DNA of 5,647 nt from Sulfurimonas sp. GTDB taxonomy: Bacteria; Campylobacterota; Campylobacteria; Campylobacterales; Sulfurimonadaceae. The position numbers and the translations under genes were made by a program. Below, one piece after another: positions 1-5,315 of this stretch. The notes under the pieces are model-generated. The model saw only the letters and a program-made list of their open reading frames with translations, was not told the origin of the DNA and did no database searches. Position 1 is the stretch's first letter, and each line of letters opens with the position of its first letter. The stretch is taken from the NCBI GenBank assembly GCA_021107375.1, contig JAIOSY010000023.1:1-5647 (forward strand). Reading direction: 5' to 3'.

Positions 1-207
1 CAAAAAGAGCGACATCTACTTCTACTTTTACTTCAAAATCGTGGGCGTATAGTTTATTATGAAGAGATTGAATATAAAGTTTGGATTGATACTCCGATGA
101 GTTTGTCTGCTTTAAAGTCTACTGTAAGAAATATTCATGTCAAATCACCATTTAAATTTATAACAAATTATTCTAAAGAGGGGTATGGTATTTCAGAGGA
201 TTTTTAA
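1..207 (+). CDS. OmpR/PhoB-type response regulator, C-terminal DNA-binding domain (5' end outside window)
   Basis: The window opens in frame inside this gene; 68 residues and a TAA stop (205-207) are visible. They match the winged-helix output domain (Trans_reg_C) of OmpR/PhoB-family response regulators. KERHLLLLLLQNRGRIV corresponds to the first helix and turn, YEEIEYKVW to the next helix, LSALKSTVRNIHVKSP to the recognition helix, and FKFITNYSKEGYGI to the wing, where the GYG matches the family's GxGY ending. By family knowledge it binds DNA as a dimer on direct repeats after phosphorylation of an N-terminal receiver domain, which is not in view. No histidine kinase follows it, so its partner lies upstream or elsewhere. 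Phased direct repeats lie just downstream and may be its target (inference). Which regulator it is cannot be told from this fragment. Confidence 0.85.
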   Translation, partial: QKERHLLLLLLQNRGRIVYYEEIEYKVWIDTPMSLSALKSTVRNIHVKSPFKFITNYSKEGYGISEDF

Positions 208-221
208 GTATATTTATACCC

Positions 222-265
222 TTCTACTTTTCTTCCACTTTTCTTTTACTTTTTTTGCACTTGGA
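222..265 (+). promoter_or_regulatory. Four 11-bp-phased direct repeats, candidate response-regulator operator
   Basis: Four consecutive 11-mers begin at 222, 233, 244 and 255: TTCTACTTTTC, TTCCACTTTTC, TTTTACTTTTT and TTGCACTTGGA. All share TTNNACTT with A and C at fixed positions. The 11-bp spacing puts each unit on the same helical face, as in the tandem boxes of OmpR/PhoB-family regulators; I also recall a TTCAC-N6-TTCAC repeat of the same period for the Campylobacter DccR regulon. The array ends 5 bp before a TATACT -10, so the last units cover the -35 position, where such activators usually bind. The tract is T-rich, so some similarity could be compositional. Confidence 0.5.
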
Positions 266-270
266 TTTTA

Positions 271-276
271 TATACT
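271..276 (+). promoter_or_regulatory. Candidate -10 element for the exported-protein gene
   Basis: TATACT lies 29 bp before the ATG at 306, with no good -35 hexamer but a T-rich upstream tract, as is common for sigma-70 promoters in Campylobacterota. It would give a leader of about 20-25 nt. An alternative -10 is GATACT at 280-285 with TTGCAC (255-260) as -35, at a long 19-bp spacing. Confidence 0.45.
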
Positions 277-305
277 TTTGATACTTAACTATTAAGGCGT
301 AAATT

Positions 306-917
306 ATGAAAACTCAAATAATTTTTTTTTCATTACCAATGATAGTAATTTTACTATCTATTAATCTATACGCCACTCAATTTGATTCACTAGAATCTAT
401 TACTATATCTAAGGCAAATGCTTTACTTTTTATAGCTACAAAAGATAAGGGAGATAAAACGGATTTGACGAAAGGGGCTAAATATGTTTATCGACAGGCT
501 AAAAGAAGTGGTGATAAAATGCTAATAGAAGGAACATTCAAAGCTTATATAAAAGCACAAAAACAGGAACAACAGGCAGAAGTAGTATATAAAAATGCTA
601 AAAAAGTTCAAAGTGATTTAGAAAGAGCCTTAAAAGGGAGAACTTTATCACAGCTAGTTAAGAGTTTAGAAGATGATAATTCTGGTGTCAATATTAGTTA
701 TTTAGAGAAATCATTTGATGAAACTTCTAAATCACAATCAAATTTCTGGGGTTTTGTAGCGAAACTCTTTAATCTAAATTTAGATAAAGATAGACAAGCA
801 TATACAAATCAAAGCCTAAGTGATATTAGTTTTGAAGTTACTTTAAATGAAAATATACATGATTATCATTCTAAAAATATAACTATAACAGCACAAAAAA
901 CTATTTTTCAGTGGTAG
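306..917 (+). CDS. Exported protein of unknown function
   Basis: This encodes 203 residues with no family I recognise. Residues 1-23 look like a Sec signal peptide: MKTQ, then a hydrophobic stretch (IIFFSLPMIVILLSI), then a probable signal peptidase I site after LYA (A23). There is no lipobox cysteine, and the mature part has no other membrane segment, so a periplasmic or secreted location is likely. Residues 50-110 are Lys/Gln/Glu-rich and probably helical (YIKAQKQEQQAEVVYKNAKK), followed by a Ser/Asp/Asn-rich middle; the last 35 residues look beta-forming (ISFEVTL, NITITAQ) and end FQW. The ATG at 306 is preceded by AAGG (294-297) at 8 nt. Nine consecutive T (322-330) fall in codons 6-9. 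The phased repeats upstream suggest control by the neighbouring response regulator. It ends 15 bp from the convergent tex stop. Confidence 0.75.
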   Translation: MKTQIIFFSLPMIVILLSINLYATQFDSLESITISKANALLFIATKDKGDKTDLTKGAKYVYRQAKRSGDKMLIEGTFKAYIKAQKQEQQAEVVYKNAKKVQSDLERALKGRTLSQLVKSLEDDNSGVNISYLEKSFDETSKSQSNFWGFVAKLFNLNLDKDRQAYTNQSLSDISFEVTLNENIHDYHSKNITITAQKTIFQW

Positions 918-951
918 AAAATTAATTTTTAGTTATTGTTTTAGTACCACT
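910..951. terminator. Weak inverted repeat between convergent stop codons
   Basis: AGTGGTA (910-916) can pair with TACCACT (945-951), enclosing a 28-nt loop that itself contains the perfect palindrome AAAATTAATTTT (918-929). The structure spans both stop codons of the convergent genes and could act as a bidirectional terminator. The stem is only 7 bp, the loop is long and no clean T-run follows on either strand, so this is a weak call. Confidence 0.25.
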
Positions 952-3077
952 AAACTAAGACTAACTTTTCCTTTTTCTTTATCTATATCAATTACCTCTA
1001 TTTGTGGTAGATACTGATTTAGTGATAGAATTTCCAAAGGGTGAGAGATTCTTTTTTCACTCATCTTAGATATATGAATCATCCCGTCATTTTTTAAACC
1101 AATATCAACAAAGGCACCAAAATCAGTGATATTTCTAACTACTCCAGAGATAAAACTTCCCTCTTTAAGTTTTTTTATATCGGTTACTTCCTCTTTAAAA
1201 GGGATAGGTGGTAACTCCTCTCTTATATCAAAACCAGGTTTTTGTAACTCTTTTATAATATCTTGAAGAGTCTCTACTCCCACATGTGCTGTGAGCGATA
1301 GCGAGGAAATACTCTTGGGGTGCCAATCCTCTAATATGGCATGTGGATTTACTTCATTTAAATCTAAACCATCAAGCTTTTTAGCAATCGGATAACTCTC
1401 AGGGTGGATTCCAGTATCATCTAGTCTGTTTTTAGGATTTTTTATACGGATAAAACCAGCTGCTTGTTCGTATGCTTTTTTACCTAAACCTTTTACCTTT
1501 AAAAGTTGGCTTTTAGTTGTGAAATCGCCATTAGTTTGGCGATAATCTATAATGTTTTGAGCAGTTTTTACCCCAATCCCAGCTACATGAGATAGTAACG
1601 ATACCGATGCTGAGTTAATATCTACTCCAACTCTATTTACAAGATCACAAGTAACATCATCTAGTTTTTTCTCTAATAATTTTTGATTTACATCATGTTG
1701 ATATTGCCCAATTCCCAGTGATTTTGGGTCTATCTTTACTAAGGTTGCCATCGGATCACGAACTCTTGCTGCAATAGAGATAGCACCACGAATAGTGACA
1801 TCAAGATTAGGGTACTCATCTTGGGCAAGTTTTGAAGCACTATAAACTGATGCTCCAGCCTCAGAAACAACAGTATAGTTTAGGTTTGCATTATCATCAC
1901 AATTTAGACGAGCAAAAAATTCTTGAGTTTCACGAGAAGCAGTTCCATTTCCTATCGCTACTCCAGAGATATTATATTTTTTAGATAATTGTAAAACTTT
2001 GTTTTTTGAATTTTCATAATCTTTTTTTGGCTCAGTTGGATATATTACAGCAGATTCCAAATAGTTGCCATTTTCATCTAGCACAGCCAATTTACATCCA
2101 CTTACAAAAGCAGGATCAACGCCTAAGATAACTTTTTTTGTAACAGGTGGAGTCATTAAAAGTTGTTCTAAATTTTTGCCAAATACATTTATAGCTGCTA
2201 TGTCTGCTTTTTCTTTTAACTCAGAGTGTATTTCTCTCTCTAAAGATGGGAGTAAAAGTCGTTTTAGCCCATCTTTGTAGGCTTCAAAAAGTAGTTCTTT
2301 TGAACTTGAAGCATTAGGAGGGATTTTGTATTTTTTGATATTTTCTTCTATCCGTTTTATATCAGTTGTTATTTTTACAGACAACTCTTTTTCTTTTACT
2401 CCACGCATAATTGCAAGGTAGCGATATGATGGTATGTAAGCAACTTTTTCAGATTTTCCAGCGAGATTTTTAAACGCTCCATTTTCATTAAAATTTTTAG
2501 TTTTTTTACTCTCTAAAAGAGCAAATCTAAGCATAGAGTTTCTTAATGCTTCTCTTTGGCGAGGTTGTTCTGCGTATCTCTCGGCTAAAATATCTTGAGC
2601 GCCTTTAATCACCTCTTCATAAGATTTAATTTCACCTTTTACGAAGTTCTTGGCATGTGCGATTATCTCTTGTTTTGTGAGTTTTGCACTTTGAATCATA
2701 TTTGCTAAAGGTGTCAAGCCACATGCCATAGCTAAGGTTGCACGAGAAGTTTTTTTCTCTTTAAACGGTCTGTAAATATCTTCTAAAACTCTTAGAGTTT
2801 GGGCTTCATGGATGCTTTTTTTTAAACTATCTGATAAGTTGGCTCTCTCTTTAATGAGTCTAGAAATCTCCTCTTTTCTCTCTAAAAGTTTTTTAGAACT
2901 GAGATAAATAGTCTCAAATTCTCTCAAAACTTCATCACTAGCTCCACCAGTCATCTCTTTTCTGTATCGTGCAATAAATGGGATAGTTGAACCCTCATTT
3001 AAGAGAGTTAAAATATTTGTAATATGTTCTTTTTTTAGTTTTGTTTTTTGTGTCAGTAGTGTTAGTAAATTTTGCAT
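933..3077 (-). CDS. tex: Tex-family transcription accessory / S1 RNA-binding protein
   Basis: The 714-residue protein has the full Tex domain order. Residues 1-200 are the helical N-terminal region (TIPFIARYRKEMTG at 31-44, LEDIYRPFKEKKTSR at 98-112). The YqgF/RNase H-like domain covers about 315-445 (ILGVDPAFVSG, IGNGTASRETQEF, VSEAGASVYSAS, then GAISIAARVRDP). Paired helix-hairpin-helix motifs lie at about 483-545 (HVAGIGVKTAQNI, KVKGLGKKAYEQ). A C-terminal S1 domain covers about 638-710 (VRNITDFGAFVDIGL). Members bind nucleic acid in the cytoplasm and affect transcription and translation; the exact role is not settled. It is somewhat shorter than the roughly 770-785 residues of proteobacterial Tex, with no domain missing. 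The start at 3077 follows a weak AAAAAGA; a TATAAT -10 at 3096-3101 would give a leader of only about 12 nt. It appears monocistronic. Confidence 0.97.
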   Translation of the reverse strand: MQNLLTLLTQKTKLKKEHITNILTLLNEGSTIPFIARYRKEMTGGASDEVLREFETIYLSSKKLLERKEEISRLIKERANLSDSLKKSIHEAQTLRVLEDIYRPFKEKKTSRATLAMACGLTPLANMIQSAKLTKQEIIAHAKNFVKGEIKSYEEVIKGAQDILAERYAEQPRQREALRNSMLRFALLESKKTKNFNENGAFKNLAGKSEKVAYIPSYRYLAIMRGVKEKELSVKITTDIKRIEENIKKYKIPPNASSSKELLFEAYKDGLKRLLLPSLEREIHSELKEKADIAAINVFGKNLEQLLMTPPVTKKVILGVDPAFVSGCKLAVLDENGNYLESAVIYPTEPKKDYENSKNKVLQLSKKYNISGVAIGNGTASRETQEFFARLNCDDNANLNYTVVSEAGASVYSASKLAQDEYPNLDVTIRGAISIAARVRDPMATLVKIDPKSLGIGQYQHDVNQKLLEKKLDDVTCDLVNRVGVDINSASVSLLSHVAGIGVKTAQNIIDYRQTNGDFTTKSQLLKVKGLGKKAYEQAAGFIRIKNPKNRLDDTGIHPESYPIAKKLDGLDLNEVNPHAILEDWHPKSISSLSLTAHVGVETLQDIIKELQKPGFDIREELPPIPFKEEVTDIKKLKEGSFISGVVRNITDFGAFVDIGLKNDGMIHISKMSEKRISHPLEILSLNQYLPQIEVIDIDKEKGKVSLSLVVLKQ

Positions 3078-3095
3078 TTATATCTTTTTGTGCTT

Positions 3096-3101
3096 ATTAT
3101 A
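3096..3101 (-). promoter_or_regulatory. Candidate -10 of the tex promoter
   Basis: On the minus strand this is a perfect TATAAT, 18 bp before the tex ATG (3077). The predicted transcript start near 3089 leaves a very short leader that still holds the AAAAAGA ribosome-binding sequence. No convincing -35 is seen at 16-18 bp. Confidence 0.5.
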
Positions 3102-3103
3102 CT
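3098..3103 (+). promoter_or_regulatory. Candidate -10 for the 88-residue protein gene, overlapping the tex -10
   Basis: TATACT on the + strand shares four base pairs with the minus-strand TATAAT of tex, making a nearly symmetric bidirectional -10. It would give a leader of about 28 nt before the ATG at 3138. TACAAT at 3113-3118 is an alternative, but its start point would fall right at the ribosome-binding site. Confidence 0.4.
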
Positions 3104-3105
3104 AT

Positions 3106-3118
3106 ATTGTGATACAAT
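3106..3118. promoter_or_regulatory. Short perfect inverted repeat in the divergent promoter region
   Basis: ATTGT-GAT-ACAAT is a perfect 5-bp inverted repeat with a 3-bp centre, just downstream of the + strand -10 and upstream of the tex -10. It is placed where a repressor could act on both genes, but I cannot assign it to a known regulator and it could be chance in AT-rich DNA. Confidence 0.25.
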
Positions 3119-3125
3119 CATAAAC

Positions 3126-3132
3126 AAAGGGG
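3126..3132 (+). promoter_or_regulatory. Ribosome-binding site that decides the start at 3138
   Basis: AAAGGGG lies 5 nt before the ATG at 3138. The in-frame ATG at 3072 has no such sequence, overlaps the tex start codon and would lie upstream of both candidate promoters. Confidence 0.75.
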
Positions 3133-3137
3133 TATTT

Positions 3138-3404
3138 ATGATACTTGAAAAAATGAAAGATGTTATTTCGTATGCTATGGATCTTGATGTAGATTATTTA
3201 GAGGTTTTTATGGGATATAAAGGTGATAAGGTTTTAAAAATAACTTCTAAAAGTCGTGAGGCTATTGATAAAATAGAAGCTTATTTAAAGAAAATTGATT
3301 TGGATTTTAAATCTGAATTTGATATGTCTGGTAAATATGATGCAAGTTTCAACCTATATGTAGGGGTGGAGGACGATTCTATTTTTCAACTAAAAAGAAT
3401 GTAA
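3138..3404 (+). CDS. Small hypothetical protein (88 residues)
   Basis: I do not recognise this protein. It has 88 residues, no signal peptide, no membrane segment and no cysteine, and is mildly acidic (about 18 Asp/Glu against 14 Lys/Arg). Pattern suggests a small alpha/beta fold: helix 1-16 (MILEKMKDVISYAMDL), strand (DYLEVFMGY), strand (KVLKITS), helix 37-52 (SREAIDKIEAYLKKI), then strands (FNLYVGV, SIFQLKR). A cytosolic location is likely. I chose the ATG at 3138 rather than the in-frame ATG at 3072 because of the AAAGGGG 5 nt upstream and because the extra 22 residues would be a hydrophobic translation of the promoter region. It is divergent from tex, with 60 bp between start codons. The next gene lies 42 bp downstream and has its own candidate -10. 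Confidence 0.7.
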   Translation: MILEKMKDVISYAMDLDVDYLEVFMGYKGDKVLKITSKSREAIDKIEAYLKKIDLDFKSEFDMSGKYDASFNLYVGVEDDSIFQLKRM

Positions 3405-3416
3405 AACTTTATATGA

Positions 3417-3422
3417 TATACT
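3417..3422 (+). promoter_or_regulatory. Candidate -10 for the 74-residue protein gene
   Basis: TATACT preceded by TGA lies in the 42-bp gap, 24 bp before the ATG at 3447. There is no recognisable -35. If it is used, this gene can be transcribed independently of the 88-residue gene. Confidence 0.4.
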
Positions 3423-3446
3423 TTAGTAATTGTTGAGGAGATTATT

Positions 3447-3671
3447 ATGACGGTGAATAGTTATTTATTCCAATCACCTTACTCTAGTTCGGTACAGGTT
3501 GGAAGACTAGATTCAAGTGTTAAAAAAGAAGATACTTCACAAAGTAATTCTTCAGAGCTTCCTAATGCTACAAATCAAACACTTCAAGATGCTAAAAGTT
3601 TTCAAGCTACACAAACAAGCGAAGTTAAACCGAGTGTTGATTCTACACATCTTTTGGATGTTTATGCTTAG
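3447..3671 (+). CDS. Small Ser/Thr/Gln-rich hypothetical protein (74 residues)
   Basis: This is unrecognised. The strongest support for it being a real gene is its ribosome-binding site, GAGGAG (3435-3440), 6 nt before the ATG and the best in the window. The product is polar and low-complexity: about one fifth serine, many Thr and Gln, no Cys or Trp, no signal peptide or membrane segment, so probably largely disordered. Two short ends look more ordered: the N-terminus (NSYLFQSPYSSSVQVGRLDSS) and the hydrophobic tail HLLDVYA. The pattern of a disordered linker with short end motifs would suit a small binding partner or adaptor, but this is speculation. Its TAG overlaps by 4 bp the stop of the convergent 66-residue gene, leaving no room for a terminator outside coding sequence. 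Confidence 0.6.
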   Translation: MTVNSYLFQSPYSSSVQVGRLDSSVKKEDTSQSNSSELPNATNQTLQDAKSFQATQTSEVKPSVDSTHLLDVYA

Positions 3672-3868
3672 TCCGTCCTTGTAGTTATATCAATCCCTTT
3701 TTCTTTTAAAGCATTTCCTATCTCTATAATTTTATTTTTGTATTTCTCAGATTCCATGAAACCAGCGTAAGCGTCTAGCTCTTTATTTTGTACTTTTTGA
3801 GCGATATTATCCATGTTTAACATCATCTCTTGAAGTTTAGTTTCTAACTCTTCTACTGTATCATTCAT
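3668..3868 (-). CDS. Small helical hypothetical protein (66 residues), last gene of the operon
   Basis: The product is charged and almost entirely helical by pattern: residues 1-29 have heptad-like spacing (VEELETKLQEMMLNMDNIAQKVQ) suggesting a short coiled coil, then KELDAYAGFMESEKYKNKIIEIGNALKEKGID, ending TTRTD. There is no signal peptide, membrane segment or cysteine, and I recognise no family. Its ATG directly abuts the TAG of the hydrolase gene (stop 3869-3871, start 3866-3868, no gap), and AAGGA lies 7 nt upstream inside the hydrolase 3' end. Translational coupling to the hydrolase is therefore likely. The 3' end overlaps the convergent 74-residue gene by 4 bp. Confidence 0.7.
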   Translation of the reverse strand: MNDTVEELETKLQEMMLNMDNIAQKVQNKELDAYAGFMESEKYKNKIIEIGNALKEKGIDITTRTD

Positions 3869-4408
3869 CTATAATTCCTTCTTAATATCTTGTAGTATCC
3901 ACTGCCATTCACCAAAGTCACTATCCGCATTTATATGTCCAGCATCTTCTAAAACTTTCATCTCTACATCTAAAGATGATTGTAACTCTTTAGCCTCTGT
4001 TTGTGTTAAATATGGATCAGTTGTTGAAGTGATTAAAATAGTTTTTTTGGCATGTGGGTTTTTTGGCATGTGGATTGGAAAAAAGCTTTTTAGTTCTTCA
4101 ATTTCACATCTCATACTAGGTGGTGCAACAAGATATAGTTTTTCAACTTCTTCAATCTCTTCATCAGCACAAAGATGAAACCAAAGAGTATTTGCCAAAG
4201 AGTGACAAACAACTATATCTGGTTTAAAATCTTGAAGTTCATCTTTTAACTCTTGTTTCCACATGCCAAGTTGGGGAAAATCAAAGTTGGAAAATTTTAA
4301 AAAACTAACTTTACCGTAATCTTTTGCTAATTCACTTGCTAAATAACTTTGCCAATGGGGAAAATCACTACCACCCCAACCATGAAGGATTAAAACTTTT
4401 TTACTCAT
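3869..4408 (-). CDS. RBBP9/YdeN-type alpha/beta serine hydrolase
   Basis: The 179-residue length is typical for the RBBP9/YdeN family (Pfam Ser_hydrolase). Landmarks in order are: VLILHGWGGS (5-14) with a following HW (18-19); the nucleophile elbow VVCHSLANT with Ser70; STTDPYLT with catalytic Asp131; and the family signature GHINADSDFGEW with catalytic His158. The triad Ser70-Asp131-His158 is therefore complete. The elbow is unusual: CHSLA instead of the general GxSxG, both glycines being replaced. There is no signal peptide, so it should be cytosolic. Substrate is unknown; family members are esterase- or peptidase-like and mostly uncharacterised in bacteria. Its ATG overlaps the end of the DUF234 gene by 8 nt (ATGAGTAA), and its stop abuts the next start, so the three genes form a coupled operon. 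Confidence 0.92.
   Translation of the reverse strand: MSKKVLILHGWGGSDFPHWQSYLASELAKDYGKVSFLKFSNFDFPQLGMWKQELKDELQDFKPDIVVCHSLANTLWFHLCADEEIEEVEKLYLVAPPSMRCEIEELKSFFPIHMPKNPHAKKTILITSTTDPYLTQTEAKELQSSLDVEMKVLEDAGHINADSDFGEWQWILQDIKKEL
3876..3880 (-). promoter_or_regulatory. Ribosome-binding site of the 66-residue gene, inside the hydrolase gene
   Basis: Minus-strand AAGGA lies 7 nt before the ATG at 3868, within the last codons of the hydrolase gene. It supports the 66-residue reading frame as a real, coupled gene. Confidence 0.65.
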
Positions 4409-5294
4409 TTTCCACTAATAGTTTAAAGTTTTTAATGGTATATAGTTTTATGTTTTCACCTTTAAGTGATTTTAATTCACTAGAAAAACCTTGTTTTGAA
4501 AAAATAACAAAAATATCAGCTTTTATTTTTGCTTTTTTGCATTTTTCTTGAAGTTTTGTTAGTTCACTTTTTTTGATTTTTGAATTTGTATATTTACAAG
4601 AACCTGCAATAATTTTTCCAGATTTAGTTTTAGCATAAATCTCTAGCTCTATTTCATTATCCCAGTAAGAACTACATTCAACTATTTTATCATCTTTAAA
4701 TGATGTTTTTAGCACCTCTTGAGATAGTTGTTCAAAAATTAAATTTGTAAATTCACTTTTACGATTTTGAAATTTTTCTCTTACCTCTTTATAGTCACCC
4801 TCTTTAATCCCTTTAAAAAGTGGAGATATAAAAGCAAACCAAAATCTTAAAAATGGTGAAGTGAAGTAAAGTTTGTTAGATACTTTCTCCCCATCTTCTT
4901 CTGCCCATGAAGTAAAAACTTTTTTAGATTTATCAAGTTTAATAATCCCAAGGTCACAAAGCTCTTCTATCGCTTTGTCTCCAACCTCTTTAGATATATT
5001 TGCCCTTTTATAAGCTGTATGAGTTTTTCCATCGCCAACAGCAATTCCAGTTAAAATACTGTGATAAAGAGGCATGCCTGTTGAGAGTTCACTCACATCA
5101 TTTCTGATATATCTATAATCAGGAAGTACAAGTTTTTGGATTAGTTCAAAGGAATCTTTTGAGGTATCAAGTTCTCCCCATCCAACACCACCAAAGATTG
5201 CAAATTTTTCAACTGCATCTTCAAAATTTTTAGGATTATGTTCTTTATAAAAAGAGCGAAATTGTTCTAGTATAGTCTGGTTGTTTAAAATGAT
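4401..5294 (-). CDS. Stand-alone DUF234-family protein, apparent non-canonical ATC start
   Basis: The frame is open from a stop at 5310-5312 down to TAA at 4401-4403. From ATC at 5294 it gives 297 residues. The N-terminal 66 residues (ILEQFRSFYKEHNP, FEDAVEKFAIFGGVGWGELD) fit what I recall of roughly 300-residue DUF234 proteins of Campylobacterota, so they belong to the gene. A winged-helix-like region follows (about 75-125: HSILTGIAVGDGKTHT, ANISKEVGDKAIEELCDLGII), then FTSPFLRFWFAFISPLFKGI (144-163), then a C-terminal PD-(D/E)XK-like fold (about 175-285). In that fold YWDNEIELEIYA and GSCKY occupy the usual EIDxxA and GECK positions; the expected acidic residue before the lysine is Ser232, so nuclease activity is doubtful. 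The AAA ATPase domain usually fused to DUF234 is absent. No ATG, GTG or TTG occurs before GTG at 5096. Alternatives are an ATT or ATA start, a damaged start codon, or a short form from 5096. Confidence 0.75.
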   Translation of the reverse strand: MILNNQTILEQFRSFYKEHNPKNFEDAVEKFAIFGGVGWGELDTSKDSFELIQKLVLPDYRYIRNDVSELSTGMPLYHSILTGIAVGDGKTHTAYKRANISKEVGDKAIEELCDLGIIKLDKSKKVFTSWAEEDGEKVSNKLYFTSPFLRFWFAFISPLFKGIKEGDYKEVREKFQNRKSEFTNLIFEQLSQEVLKTSFKDDKIVECSSYWDNEIELEIYAKTKSGKIIAGSCKYTNSKIKKSELTKLQEKCKKAKIKADIFVIFSKQGFSSELKSLKGENIKLYTIKNFKLLVENE

Positions 5295-5301
5295 GGTTGA
5301 G

Positions 5302-5306
5302 CCTTT
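5302..5306 (-). promoter_or_regulatory. Ribosome-binding site pointing to the ATC start of the DUF234 gene
   Basis: Minus-strand AAAGG lies 7 nt before ATC (5294-5292) and 10 nt before ATT (5291-5289). This placement is normal for a start codon and supports initiation here rather than at GTG 5096. Confidence 0.55.
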
Positions 5307-5315
5307 AGTTTATCT

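Noticed and set aside
222..260. The TACTTTTCTT tract read as an intrinsic terminator of the response-regulator gene
   Set aside because: It is a pyrimidine-rich direct repeat with no pairing stem, so it cannot form the hairpin a terminator needs.
251..275. A sigma-54 promoter at TTGCACTTGG
   Set aside because: The required GG and GC pairs at -24/-12 spacing are not present.
2065..2280. A 71-codon open frame on the + strand inside tex
   Set aside because: It lies wholly opposite the well-supported tex frame, has no ribosome-binding site, and its Ser/Phe/Lys-rich translation is typical antisense shadow.
2816..2823. A T8 run in tex as a phase-variable site
   Set aside because: It lies in a conserved housekeeping gene where runs of Lys codons produce such tracts by chance.
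3072..3137. A 22-residue N-terminal extension of the 88-residue protein
   Set aside because: This stretch contains the tex start, both candidate promoters and the AAAGGGG ribosome-binding site, so it is untranslated DNA.
4324..4551. A 75-codon open frame on the + strand across the DUF234-hydrolase junction
   Set aside because: It is antisense to two supported genes; the Phe/Ser/Leu-rich composition is that of complemented Lys/Glu codons, and no start signal precedes it.
4401..5096. Start of the DUF234 gene at GTG 5096
   Set aside because: It would discard 66 residues of well-formed, family-like sequence, and the GTG has no ribosome-binding site; the AAAGG at 5302-5306 fits a start at 5294.
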